Numbered from the stretch's first letter, positions 23,499 to 31,273 are shown. The stretch: DNA of 36,495 bases from Rhodobacteraceae bacterium Water-Bin34 (GCA_900197625.1 FZLS01000023.1:1-36495); one strand, 5' to 3'. Numbers and translations: made by a program. Notes: generated by a model not told the origin, from the sequence alone.

Positions 23499-23968
23499 TA
23501 TTTCTTTTTCTCCATAATTGCAACAGCTTTATCGTAATCAGCTTTGCTTACGACTCCCTCTTTTAAGAGCCTTTCTCTGTTAGCAGTGTGTTGAGCTTGT
23601 GTATCTTCTTTAGATCCACCAAAATAAGGAACACAATGTCCTTCTTCTTCCATAATATGAGTAACCATTCTATCGTCTTCTGACATAAAGTCACCGAGAA
23701 TACGACCAAATTTACCCTTCATATCTTCACCGTTTTTTGCGATTTGTGTTTTAAGAATACATTGTTTTCCTAGTAATTCTTTTAATCTTTTTTTAGCTGC
23801 AAGTCCGAATACTTTCTCTACTTTATCGCTTGTTCGAGATTCAGGGGTATCAATACCCATAATTCTTACTCTTTCATCAGCTAAAACTACACCGAAACCT
23901 AGATCAATGTCACAATCTACCGTATCACCGTCAATTACTCTGTTAATTGTTGCTCTATATTCATACAT
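23498..23968 (-). CDS. Staphylococcal-nuclease-like (thermonuclease) protein
   Basis: A 156-residue SNase-fold protein. It has VIDGDTVD (11-18), RVRIMGIDTPE with Arg35, Asp40 and Glu43 at the same numbers as the staphylococcal enzyme, and KFGR with Arg89 matching Arg87. Calcium-dependent hydrolysis of DNA or RNA is expected. There is no signal peptide, so it acts inside the cell, possibly in host DNA breakdown. Such genes are common in T4-like marine phages. It has a GGGAAAC ribosome site and an AATAAATA late-box variant upstream. Confidence 0.88.
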   Translation of the reverse strand: MYEYRATINRVIDGDTVDCDIDLGFGVVLADERVRIMGIDTPESRTSDKVEKVFGLAAKKRLKELLGKQCILKTQIAKNGEDMKGKFGRILGDFMSEDDRMVTHIMEEEGHCVPYFGGSKEDTQAQHTANRERLLKEGVVSKADYDKAVAIMEKKK

Positions 23969-24014
23969 TTTAGTTTCCCTTGCGTAATTATGAATTAAAT
24001 TATGTTTTCATTTC

Positions 24015-24022
24015 TATTTATT
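24015..24022 (-). promoter_or_regulatory. Possible late-promoter variant (AATAAATA) for the nuclease gene
   Basis: One mismatch to TATAAATA, about 47 bp upstream of the nuclease start and adjoining the plus-strand box of the curli-type operon. Confidence 0.4.
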
Positions 24023-24029
24023 ATAAATA
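24022..24029 (+). promoter_or_regulatory. T4-type late promoter box TATAAATA for the curli-type operon
   Basis: Exact match 18 bp before the first ATG, followed by GAGGAGA. The 15 bp at 24015-24029 are the exact reverse complement of 21727-21741. Confidence 0.78.
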
Positions 24030-24046
24030 AACTGTGAGGAGAATGT

Positions 24047-24325
24047 ATGGAGTTTTTATCTTTAATTGGTGATGTAGGCTTTCCTATTGCTGGCGCTTTA
24101 GCTGCTGGTGTCTTTGTGTTTATTACACTGAAGTTTATACTAGCCAGTGTTACAGATACCGTAAATTCTCTTAAAAATATAATGACGGGTTTGGACAATA
24201 GAGTTCAGACTATGAATAATGATTTAGTGAAAATTGATGCCTTATTGAGCTATGCTTTAAATGTTAGACCAAATATAGATCGTATTGCTGCAAATGAGGG
24301 TAAAGATGATGCAAGGAGAGATTAA
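24047..24325 (+). CDS. Small holin-like membrane protein A
   Basis: A 92-residue protein. A short N-terminal FPIAG turn and one transmembrane helix (about 13-33) are followed by an amphipathic coiled-coil tail (LDNRVQTMNNDLVKIDALL, 49-67). The topology is like BhlA/UviB-type holins. It is paralogous to the gene at 24729: both have a GFPI start, one helix and a D-x-R-V-x-x-(M/L)-(N/D)-N-D-L segment. It is the first gene of the late operon that leads to csgF and csgG. Confidence 0.6.
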   Translation: MEFLSLIGDVGFPIAGALAAGVFVFITLKFILASVTDTVNSLKNIMTGLDNRVQTMNNDLVKIDALLSYALNVRPNIDRIAANEGKDDARRD

Positions 24326-24531
24326 TGTTTTGGAAAGATTTAGTATTAACAAAATTTAAGAATGGTTTTCGCATTCTCAATGAAAAGAACTTAGATGATA
24401 AGTTTTTCGTTATTGATGACGTGAAGTTAAATATCGGAGATGAATTTAGAGTAGGTCCTAACGGTTACTTTGAACATATTGGAAATCCTAACAAATTAAT
24501 TGAGAATTTCGTAAAAGAGGAAATAGCTTAA
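24325..24531 (+). CDS. Small protein, unknown (paralog of the next gene)
   Basis: A 68-residue soluble protein. Its IGDEFRVGPNGYFEHIG segment (37-53) matches PGDTFRVDDKGWLVKIS in the next protein, so the pair probably arose by duplication. No family is recognised. It overlaps the previous stop and couples to the next start by TAATG. Confidence 0.6.
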   Translation: MFWKDLVLTKFKNGFRILNEKNLDDKFFVIDDVKLNIGDEFRVGPNGYFEHIGNPNKLIENFVKEEIA

Positions 24532-24710
24532 TGATTTGGATGGATTACAATATAAGCCAAGCTGGAACAAACTTTAGAGTTGAAGGAGATTGGCCAGGTG
24601 AAGTCATGGGCGTCCAAAAGGACGGCTCGCCAAAAGATCATTGGCTTTATAAACCTGGCGATACCTTTCGCGTAGACGATAAAGGCTGGTTAGTAAAAAT
24701 TTCTGACTAG
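24531..24710 (+). CDS. Small protein (59 aa), unknown (paralog of the previous gene)
   Basis: A 59-residue protein rich in Trp, Gly and Asp, ending with the FRV-x-x-x-G-(Y/W) beta hairpin shared with its upstream neighbour. Its start overlaps the previous stop (TAATG), which is the main evidence that it is translated. Confidence 0.6.
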   Translation: MIWMDYNISQAGTNFRVEGDWPGEVMGVQKDGSPKDHWLYKPGDTFRVDDKGWLVKISD

Positions 24711-24728
24711 AAATTAAAAGGAATAAAA

Positions 24729-25112
24729 ATGGAATTAGATATAGCCGGTGCAATAAGTGAATACGGTTTTCCTATCGTATCAGCGGTTGGTATGGGCTAC
24801 TTCATATTCTTCATATGGAAATGGGTTACGGAGGTAATTGATCCGGTCCTTGGTGAAGCTATGTTTACTTTAATTAAACTAGTTGATCGCGTTAGAATGT
24901 TAGATAATGATCTGATTAGATTAAATAGCAAACTATCAATGGTTTTGGAATATAGATCTAAACTAAATCCGAAACGTACTGATGAATTACATAGATTAGT
25001 TGCTGAATTTCAATCGGGAAGTAAAGCGTTTAACTCAACCGGAGAAGATAATGAAACATTTAATGCTAGCAATGGCAATACTGTTCATGACGAACAGCAG
25101 CGCGGCAAGTGA
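24729..25112 (+). CDS. Small holin-like membrane protein B
   Basis: A 127-residue protein with one transmembrane helix (about 13-33, YGFPIVSAVGMGYFIFFIWKW). A coiled-coil segment resembles the one in the 24047 gene, and a disordered Asn/Asp/Glu tail follows. The last 20 codons overlap the csgF start in another frame, linking it to the secretion genes. A pore- or anchor-forming role is an inference from topology. Confidence 0.6.
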   Translation: MELDIAGAISEYGFPIVSAVGMGYFIFFIWKWVTEVIDPVLGEAMFTLIKLVDRVRMLDNDLIRLNSKLSMVLEYRSKLNPKRTDELHRLVAEFQSGSKAFNSTGEDNETFNASNGNTVHDEQQRGK

Positions 25113-25515
25113 ATTAGTATGGGGATTTAAATCTCCGGCATTTCATTACGGAAATGGATACTCGACACACGTATTATCTGTCGAACAACTTTCTCATAAT
25201 CGAAAAGAAGATTATAAAGATGAGCAAAAACGGCTTGCAGAAGAAATTGAAAGAGAAGCAGAGAATACTACTCTAGCTAAATTTCTTCGTAACGTAGAAT
25301 CAAGGATTTATGCAACATTATCAAAGCAAATGGTTGACTCCATGTTTGCTGATTGTGGTGATTCGTGTTCGAATAGCGGTTCAACAAGTCTTGAAGATAA
25401 TACAATTGCTTGGCTAAGAGATCCAACAACAGGTTCTATTACGTTAACTGTTACCGAAGAAGATGGTAGTGTAACTGAAATCACAATACCTGGTGCTGGG
25501 GAGTTTAATTTTTGA
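25051..25515 (+). CDS. csgF: CsgF-like curli assembly factor
   Basis: A 154-residue secreted protein. It has a signal peptide (about 1-20), then SELVWGFKSPAFHYGNGY, the counterpart of the CsgF N-terminus that inserts into the CsgG pore. A helical middle follows, and the C-terminus (WLRDPTTGSITLTV, then ITIPGAGEF) aligns with the CsgF end. A CSNSGS stretch near residue 110 is extra. In bacteria CsgF caps CsgG and couples secretion to fibre nucleation. The start at 25051 is chosen for its signal peptide and GGAGAAG site. Confidence 0.85.
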   Translation: MKHLMLAMAILFMTNSSAASELVWGFKSPAFHYGNGYSTHVLSVEQLSHNRKEDYKDEQKRLAEEIEREAENTTLAKFLRNVESRIYATLSKQMVDSMFADCGDSCSNSGSTSLEDNTIAWLRDPTTGSITLTVTEEDGSVTEITIPGAGEFNF

Positions 25516-26318
25516 TGAGATTACTACCCCTATTTTTATTGCTTTTATTAGGTGCTTGTGCAGCTCCTGGAAGTATAAGTGTATTACGCGGGCTTGATGA
25601 TTCGCCAACTTTATCAGTAAGTCCTATTGATGAAAGATTACTTGCTGTACCAGAGTTAGGCGGTCCTAAAATAACTATTGCGGTATACGCTTTTAATGAT
25701 AAAACAGGACAAAGAAAATCAAGTTCTAATTCATCTTTATCTTCTGCTGTTACACAAGGCGCAGAGGTATGGGTGATCAAAGCATTGCAAGATGTTGGTA
25801 ACGGATCTTGGTTTGAAGTAGTTGAAAGAGTTGGTATCGATAATTTAATTAAAGAACGTCAACTTATAAGACAAACAAGAGAAGTTTATGAAAAAGGAGA
25901 AGAAAACGGTCCAACTCCATTACAACCTATGCTATTTGCAGGGTTATTGTTAGAAGGTGGAGTTGTTGGTTACGACTCTGATACCGCTGCTGGCGGTGCT
26001 GGAGCAAGGTTCCTGGGTGTAGGCGCCTCAACCGAGTATCGAGTAGACACTGTTACGATAGTTATGAGACTAGTAAGCGTTAGCAGTGGAAAAGTTTTAA
26101 TGAGTATTGCTACAGAGAAATCTATAGCTAGTTATCGTTCATCGGCTGATATATTTAAATTTATAGATTTAGGTCGTGAAAATGTAGAGATTGAAAACGG
26201 CTATTCTGTAAATGAGCCCGTAAATTATGCTGTAAGAGCAGCTATTGAGCAAGGGGTTATTGAATTAGTAACAGAGGGAGTCAAGAGGGAATTATGGAAT
26301 TTTAAGGAAATTAATTAA
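25515..26318 (+). CDS. csgG: CsgG-like outer-membrane secretion pore lipoprotein
   Basis: A 267-residue lipoprotein with lipobox LLGAC (Cys15). It follows E. coli CsgG closely: ITIAVYAFNDKTGQ, ERVGIDNLIKERQLIR, GGVVGYDSDTAAGGAGARFLGVGASTEY and the INE/NEPV-type C-terminal helix region. CsgG forms a nonameric channel. The constriction residues of E. coli (Tyr51, Asn55, Phe56) align to Ser70, Ser74 and Leu75, so the aromatic ring is missing. The start at 25515 overlaps the csgF stop (TGATG). Confidence 0.92.
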   Translation: MRLLPLFLLLLLGACAAPGSISVLRGLDDSPTLSVSPIDERLLAVPELGGPKITIAVYAFNDKTGQRKSSSNSSLSSAVTQGAEVWVIKALQDVGNGSWFEVVERVGIDNLIKERQLIRQTREVYEKGEENGPTPLQPMLFAGLLLEGGVVGYDSDTAAGGAGARFLGVGASTEYRVDTVTIVMRLVSVSSGKVLMSIATEKSIASYRSSADIFKFIDLGRENVEIENGYSVNEPVNYAVRAAIEQGVIELVTEGVKRELWNFKEIN

Positions 26319-26330
26319 CGGAGATAGGGA

Positions 26331-27074
26331 ATGAAACAGATTATTCTCTTTATTATGGTACTATTGTTTGCATCGCCTACACTTGCGAACGACATTTATA
26401 TTACACAATCTGGTGATACATTAGATTTAGATATAGTCCAAGACGGACAAGACAACGAATTTGGTGACAGTACTACTGATGCCACATTAGACGGTGATGC
26501 AATGACTTTTAGCATTACTCAAACTGGTGATTACAACACAATTGATGCTATCATCAAAGGTACTACCTATACAGGTACTTGGACATTCAGCGGTGATGAC
26601 AACGATGTTGACCTAACTTGTGACGACACAAGCGGCGTAAACTGTGAAGATGTTACAGTAAACATAGGTGTTTCAGGTGATGACAACAATTTTAAAATCT
26701 ATATCGGTGAAAATGCCGATTCTGAAGATTTAATTGCTAACTTTACAATCACAGGTGATAGTTCAGGAATTTATACTGATATTGACGGTACAGATGCTAA
26801 TATTACTGTTGTATCAAATAACTCAAGTACAGGTGTTACTGCTGGAGGAGGAAATCGTACGCATTTAACGTATGATGTTGAAGCTGATTCAGAAGGTAAC
26901 TTGATCGCGATTGACAGCACAGGAAATGGTGATGTTGCAGGTCATACTGTTAACTTGGCAATTACTGGCGGTGGATCAGATTATATTATAATACAAAGCG
27001 GCATATACGATAATAAAGTAGAAGCTACTTTTACAGGAGATAGTCACAATGTTAACATTACGCAATCTGATTAA
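26331..27074 (+). CDS. Curlin-repeat protein (CsgA/CsgB-like) 1
   Basis: A 247-residue secreted protein with a signal peptide ending LAN (residue 20). Degenerate curlin-type repeats follow, with polar alternation and recurring Q-x-G-x-x-N or G-D-x-N spacing (ITQSGDTLDLDIVQDGQDN; ITQTGDYNTID; VSGDDNNFKIYIG; NITQSD). Curlin repeats stack into amyloid strands, and this is the likely substrate of the adjacent CsgG/CsgF pore. It is more acidic and less regular than CsgA. It is separated from csgG by a GGAGATAGGG site. Confidence 0.75.
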   Translation: MKQIILFIMVLLFASPTLANDIYITQSGDTLDLDIVQDGQDNEFGDSTTDATLDGDAMTFSITQTGDYNTIDAIIKGTTYTGTWTFSGDDNDVDLTCDDTSGVNCEDVTVNIGVSGDDNNFKIYIGENADSEDLIANFTITGDSSGIYTDIDGTDANITVVSNNSSTGVTAGGGNRTHLTYDVEADSEGNLIAIDSTGNGDVAGHTVNLAITGGGSDYIIIQSGIYDNKVEATFTGDSHNVNITQSD

Positions 27075-27076
27075 AG

Positions 27077-28207
27077 ATGCAAAATATTATTGGCTTCATT
27101 GCCATTCTGTTGATACCGAGCTTATGCTTTGGCGATGCAGGTGAAATCGGATCTTTTTCTGGATCTGGCGTACTCGAACGTGGTAGAATTGTTATTGACG
27201 GCGGGGAAGGTATTGGGGTGCAACCCATGGATACCGCCGTCACAGCAAAAGGCAGAATGCGTATTGACTTTATTGATGAAACACGAGTCGATATCACTGA
27301 GCATGCGAGGTTAGTAATCGATGATTTCGTTTATGACCCAAATGCTGGGACTGGAAAGTTGGGATTACGTGCGACATTGGGAACAGTACGTTACGCGTCT
27401 GGAGCAATTGCAAAGAACAGCCGCAGAAACGTCAGCATCAAAACACCATCAGCAACGATAGGTGTTCGCGGTACTGACTTTGTTATGGTCGTAGATGAAA
27501 TAGGTGGTACGATGGTAACATTGTTACCCTCTTGTTCCATTGACCAACTTGGAAAAACAAATTGTGTAACGGGTGAAATTTCGGTTGAATCTGATACAGG
27601 TTTCGTTATTATGAATAAAGCATTTCAGGCAACGATAGTAAAAAGCAGATGGGCAAAACCAACTAAACCAATGTTCTTAGCGCTTGATGAAAGCGATATA
27701 ACGAACCTTTTAATTTTAAGAAAGAAAAAACCTTTATTTGAAGAAGATGGCCAACCATTAGAACAAATAACAGATTTCCTAGATATAGATTTCTTAAACT
27801 TTGACGGTTTGGATATAGATGTGTTGAGTGAAAGCATTAAAGATATATGGTTAACCGAATTTGATTTAAGAGATAGCGATTATTATCTTGGTGAACTATT
27901 ACATGATATGATTGAACAATTAAACATTGCATTAATGCGCAGATTAATGTCAGAATTAGATGCCCAGAATAAAGAGTTTTTTAATTTTGTAGAAGAAGGT
28001 TATGATCCTAAAACAAGAGTTACTTTAAACAGAGAAGACCCTAATTGGGTTTTTGAAAGAGATGATAGTGGTTATTATCATCATTTAAGAATATATGTGG
28101 AGCAACAATATGGATATACAATTAATATTCAACAACAAGACGAATACGTTTGGGATTATCGTCTTGGCGTTGGTAATAATACTATTGACATCATCCAAAT
28201 CAAATAG
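27077..28207 (+). CDS. Secreted FecR-domain protein with curlin-like C-terminus
   Basis: A 376-residue protein. The signal peptide ends near residue 19 (CFG). Residues about 50-135 form a FecR domain (GRMRIDFIDETRVDITEHA, LGTVRYASG, TPSATIGVRGTDF). An acidic helical middle follows. The final 40 residues have curlin-like spacing (YGYTINIQQQD, NNTIDIIQ). FecR domains occur in envelope signalling and in secreted proteins linked to fibre systems. The role here is unknown. It begins 3 bp after the first curlin gene, and its end is overlapped by the second one for about 98 bp. Confidence 0.75.
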   Translation: MQNIIGFIAILLIPSLCFGDAGEIGSFSGSGVLERGRIVIDGGEGIGVQPMDTAVTAKGRMRIDFIDETRVDITEHARLVIDDFVYDPNAGTGKLGLRATLGTVRYASGAIAKNSRRNVSIKTPSATIGVRGTDFVMVVDEIGGTMVTLLPSCSIDQLGKTNCVTGEISVESDTGFVIMNKAFQATIVKSRWAKPTKPMFLALDESDITNLLILRKKKPLFEEDGQPLEQITDFLDIDFLNFDGLDIDVLSESIKDIWLTEFDLRDSDYYLGELLHDMIEQLNIALMRRLMSELDAQNKEFFNFVEEGYDPKTRVTLNREDPNWVFERDDSGYYHHLRIYVEQQYGYTINIQQQDEYVWDYRLGVGNNTIDIIQIK

Positions 28208-28982
28208 TGGACCAAACGAAGTTTATATGTATCAATCAGGTGACAACTTTACGTTGACCATCACTCAAGATGGTAGTCAAAATTATATTACTGGTGTAAG
28301 TGGACAGACTACTGGCGTTGAAGGTGATAACAATACGGTTGATATGGTACAAATAGGACAGTATCATGGTATTGCAGGAATGTTAGATGGAGATAATAAT
28401 AACATAGATTTCTATCAAGGCGGTGGCGGTGACAGCGGAATGATTACTGCAATGGTAACAGGTGATAACAATGACTTAACGGTATGGCAAGGTAAACACC
28501 CTGATGGTACAACTGATTTATCAGAAGGTGGTGACCATACCGCAACAATTACAATTAGTGGAAATTATAATGATGTTAAATCAGCGCAGACAGATCAACA
28601 AAGTACAGGTTATGGTAGGCATGAATTAACAGCAGAAATTTCTGGTAATAGCAACGATGTTGAAATGACTCAAAGAGGAAATCAAAAACATATTTTAGAC
28701 CTTGATATTTCAGGTACTGGGAATGATGTTACAACTTATCAGCGTGGCAATGGCGGACAAAAAACTGCTGACATTGAGTTGTCAGGTAATTATAACGTAA
28801 TTGATTTAAACCAGCGTGGGATGAACTCAGCATCAGCAAACATTAGTGTAGAAAGCATATATGGTCCTGCCTATAATGTATCAGTTAGTCAACAAACCGA
28901 CACCTCTGCTAAATCGTTTACTCTATCTGGTGTTTGCACAAACCCAAATGGGTGTGTTGTAAGTGTCGAGCAACACAATTAG
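28110..28982 (+). CDS. Curlin-repeat protein 2
   Basis: A 290-residue protein with an N-terminal hydrophobic signal/anchor (about 14-32). At least eight degenerate curlin-like repeats follow, with G-(D/N)-x-N-x-(V/I) and T-Q-x-G units (YMYQSGDNFTLTITQDGSQN; GDNNTVDMVQIGQ; SGNSNDVEMTQRGN; SGNYNVIDLNQRG). It ends NGCVVSVEQHN. The start at 28110 is preferred over an in-frame ATG 15 bp upstream because GTGGAG then has spacing. The long overlap with the FecR gene implies strong coupling. Confidence 0.72.
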   Translation: MDIQLIFNNKTNTFGIIVLALVIILLTSSKSNSGPNEVYMYQSGDNFTLTITQDGSQNYITGVSGQTTGVEGDNNTVDMVQIGQYHGIAGMLDGDNNNIDFYQGGGGDSGMITAMVTGDNNDLTVWQGKHPDGTTDLSEGGDHTATITISGNYNDVKSAQTDQQSTGYGRHELTAEISGNSNDVEMTQRGNQKHILDLDISGTGNDVTTYQRGNGGQKTADIELSGNYNVIDLNQRGMNSASANISVESIYGPAYNVSVSQQTDTSAKSFTLSGVCTNPNGCVVSVEQHN

Positions 28983-28990
28983 GAGAATCA

Positions 28991-29332
28991 ATGGAGTTTG
29001 TATTAGGTTTAGCTTTATCTTTGCATGTCGGTTTTGACGACAGTTATAATAATGTCCACCCAAAATTTAGTGCAAGTTATGAAAATTTGATAATGGGTGG
29101 ATATTACAACTCAATTAAAAAGCCTAGCTTTTATTTTGGAAGATCATCAGATTTAACTGAAAATCTAACTTTAGAAACAGTAGTCGTTTCTGGTTATGTA
29201 TATGGTCCAATTATTCCTGCTGCAAGACTTTTATACAAAGACAAATACTATTTAACATACGGCCAAGAAGGTAAAGGTGGCGGTATTGTAATTGGAATAG
29301 ATATACCTCTCGGATCAATCAATACTAGGTAA
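28991..29332 (+). CDS. Small beta-rich protein, unknown, last gene of the curli-type operon
   Basis: A 113-residue protein with a hydrophobic, signal-like first 12 residues (MEFVLGLALSLH). Alternating strands rich in Tyr and Gly follow (MGGYYNSIKKPSFYFGRSS; VVVSGYVYGP), and the end is GGGIVIGIDIPLG. It could be a small outer-membrane barrel. No family is recognised. The start at 28991 has AGGAG 6 bp upstream. It converges with the sugar genes with an 18-bp overlap. Confidence 0.6.
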   Translation: MEFVLGLALSLHVGFDDSYNNVHPKFSASYENLIMGGYYNSIKKPSFYFGRSSDLTENLTLETVVVSGYVYGPIIPAARLLYKDKYYLTYGQEGKGGGIVIGIDIPLGSINTR

Positions 29333-29758
29333 CTTAGCGCCGCATTCTTCAATAATTTTATATATTGTGCTTAAAGCTTGTATTTCAAATTCGTGATAAG
29401 TCGTTTCATTAACAACAATAGTATCAATACCTTCAATTTTTATAGGTGCTATTACTACTCTATTGGGTAAAATTCCTCCAAGTTCTCTAAGACCTTTGAT
29501 AATAGGAGAGTCTTTTCGAGTAGTAATACCGATTACGCAATCAGCAAATATTGCGTATTCATTAATCCATTTTTCGTGCCAATTACTATCGCCTCCAAGA
29601 GCAGTTAAGTGAACCGAGTCTGGAGCAAAACAATGTTTATTTAAATGTCTTGTCATGTCAGAAGCTCCGTGTTGTGCTATAGCAAGATTTCCACCATTAC
29701 CAATAAGAGCAACCTTTGGAGCGTGCGATATATATTTAATTATTCTATCATCTATCAA
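29315..29758 (-). CDS. SIS-domain sugar-phosphate isomerase (GmhA-like)
   Basis: A 147-residue SIS-fold protein. GNGGN (20-24) followed by LAIAQHGASDMTRHL matches the GmhA start of sedoheptulose-7-phosphate isomerase (GNGGS...AQHFAAEL). VIGITTRKDSPIIKGL matches the second phosphate-binding loop. It is shorter than GmhA (about 190). It may make a heptose or arabinose phosphate. It overlaps the KdsB-like gene by 11 bp, so the two probably act in one nucleotide-sugar route. Confidence 0.75.
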   Translation of the reverse strand: MIDDRIIKYISHAPKVALIGNGGNLAIAQHGASDMTRHLNKHCFAPDSVHLTALGGDSNWHEKWINEYAIFADCVIGITTRKDSPIIKGLRELGGILPNRVVIAPIKIEGIDTIVVNETTYHEFEIQALSTIYKIIEECGAKLPSID

Positions 29759-30434
29759 GATATTTCTCCACTAATTCTATATCAGAAGGAACATCTACTG
29801 CTGGTGTTCTCTCTTCTATCATGAAAGGATATACGTCTACAATACCTATAAATGCTAAAGTATCTAATCCCTTGTGTCGTGTAGTTAATTCCTGATCATA
29901 AGAATTAAACGATCTTATTGTAGAAATATCATAACAATATAAACCATTAATTCCAACAAGGTTTGGACTGTGCATTAATTCACGATCAGGTGTTCGTGTT
30001 AAGTAAATAATTTTGCCATTGCTGATAACAGCCTTAACTACGTTTGTATTGCCTCTTTCTTCATCGGTCAATGGATAACAACATTGAACCATTCTTGCAT
30101 TTTTCTGAAACATATATTTAATCATGTCGTCTATCATATCACCAGTAACGCAAGGTTCGTCGCTTTGCAAATTAACAATATAATCAGCTTTTATATCCCA
30201 TGCAGCTTGTGATACTCGTGATGTACATGTTTCGTGATGGTTACCTGTAAGTAATCCGCCTTCTGGATCTAATAAAGATACTGAGTTCGAAGCAATCCAA
30301 ACGCGTCTAATATCCTTTGCGCTATTTGCGTTATCAACACAATGCTGTAATACAGACTTGCCTTTAACCTCTGCTAATACTTTACTTGGAAATCTTGTAG
30401 ATTCTAGTCTTGCTGGTATAATACAATCAATCAT
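29748..30434 (-). CDS. kdsB: CMP-sugar synthetase, KdsB-like
   Basis: A 228-residue cytidylyltransferase resembling 3-deoxy-manno-octulosonate cytidylyltransferase (about 250). It has IPARLESTRFPSKVLAEVKGK (6-26), the CTP-binding start; NLQSDEPCV for metal and substrate; and a DVPSDIELVE end. It would activate an acidic sugar such as KDO with CMP for transfer to LPS or a virion glycan. It overlaps the upstream gene by 8 bp and the SIS gene by 11 bp. A related CMP-sugar activity cannot be excluded. Confidence 0.85.
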   Translation of the reverse strand: MIDCIIPARLESTRFPSKVLAEVKGKSVLQHCVDNANSAKDIRRVWIASNSVSLLDPEGGLLTGNHHETCTSRVSQAAWDIKADYIVNLQSDEPCVTGDMIDDMIKYMFQKNARMVQCCYPLTDEERGNTNVVKAVISNGKIIYLTRTPDRELMHSPNLVGINGLYCYDISTIRSFNSYDQELTTRHKGLDTLAFIGIVDVYPFMIEERTPAVDVPSDIELVEKYLDR

Positions 30435-31200
30435 TGTTACCTCCGTATAGTTTCATATATTCAATAGGACCTTGATAAATCTCTTTATTGTATTGTGTAA
30501 TTTTACTTGGCGATATACCCATATAACCCCAAGGCGTGTTGGGATCATTAGGATCATGTGTCCAAATCTCAGTAGGAGTTCCAGTCATAGCTGAGGTATA
30601 AGCTGTTCCTCCACTATAGCTATAGTGTTTATCTGTTGATAATAATAAATCATAAATCGTTTTAATAGACATCGTGTAATCTATAGTTTTTGTATCATAC
30701 TTTTCTTCTATTTCTGGAATTATAGTTTCTTCAGCCAATAAAATACCAGGATATCTAGTCTTAGACATTAATGCTTCTGATTTGTGTACAGTAACAAACC
30801 CACCTCCTCCTGTCCACCGCTTTTTAAAAGGCCAGACTTGAGTTAATTTCCAAGGTGTTTGAATAAAAGAAGGTTTAGTTTTGTATATGCTAATTATAGC
30901 TCCATTCTTAGGAGGTAGCATATTATTTACGAAAAATTTCATAATTTCGTAAGCAGACTCTGCGTTTTCTTCTTTTCTTTTAAAATCTAATTCTAATTGC
31001 CAAATGATAGAAATATGATAAGGTTCGAGATTTCCAGATTCAGCTAATAACTGCGCTTTAATAAATGCTTCAGATAATAAACACATTAATGTACAATGTG
31101 CGTGCGAAGTACCAAAACAAAATCTCACAGTGTGGGATCGCGAAGGCTCTGCTCTACCCACTGGCTCGCATCCAGAATAGATATCTTCGATATGTTCCAT
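30427..31200 (-). CDS. Unknown protein in the sugar operon, possibly glycosyltransferase-like
   Basis: A 257-residue protein. The C-terminal third (LLLSTDKHYSYSGG, then TAYTSAMTGTPTEIWTHD) recalls the donor-binding end of GT-B/heptosyltransferase-like proteins, where a Ser/Gly-rich loop precedes 'TP'. The N-terminal half has a CFGTSHAHCTL segment with Cys and His residues. Neither supports a firm family call. It is the first gene of the sugar operon with a TATAAATA box 53 bp upstream. Confidence 0.5.
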   Translation of the reverse strand: MEHIEDIYSGCEPVGRAEPSRSHTVRFCFGTSHAHCTLMCLLSEAFIKAQLLAESGNLEPYHISIIWQLELDFKRKEENAESAYEIMKFFVNNMLPPKNGAIISIYKTKPSFIQTPWKLTQVWPFKKRWTGGGGFVTVHKSEALMSKTRYPGILLAEETIIPEIEEKYDTKTIDYTMSIKTIYDLLLSTDKHYSYSGGTAYTSAMTGTPTEIWTHDPNDPNTPWGYMGISPSKITQYNKEIYQGPIEYMKLYGGNND

Positions 31201-31228
31201 GATCTAATCCTAATCCAAATCGTTTCAT

Positions 31229-31236
31229 TATAAATA
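31229..31236 (+). promoter_or_regulatory. T4-type late promoter box TATAAATA for the cyclase operon
   Basis: Exact match 38 bp upstream of the Cys-rich small gene. The opposing box lies 17 bp further right, so the two promoters face across each other. Confidence 0.7.
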
Positions 31237-31252
31237 GTTTAAGAATATGTAT

Positions 31253-31260
31253 TATTTATA
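31253..31260 (-). promoter_or_regulatory. T4-type late promoter box TATAAATA for the sugar operon
   Basis: Exact match on the minus strand, 53 bp upstream of the sugar operon's first gene. Confidence 0.68.
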
Positions 31261-31273
31261 CGGAGTTATAAAG

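Noticed and set aside
24047-25112. Firm holin assignment for the two small membrane proteins
   Set aside because: Topology fits, but position before csgF/csgG fits a secretion role equally; kept as holin-like only.
26331-28982. Repeat array or CRISPR-like structure
   Set aside because: The periodicity is in the protein (curlin-like units); DNA repeats are degenerate and there are no constant repeats with spacers.
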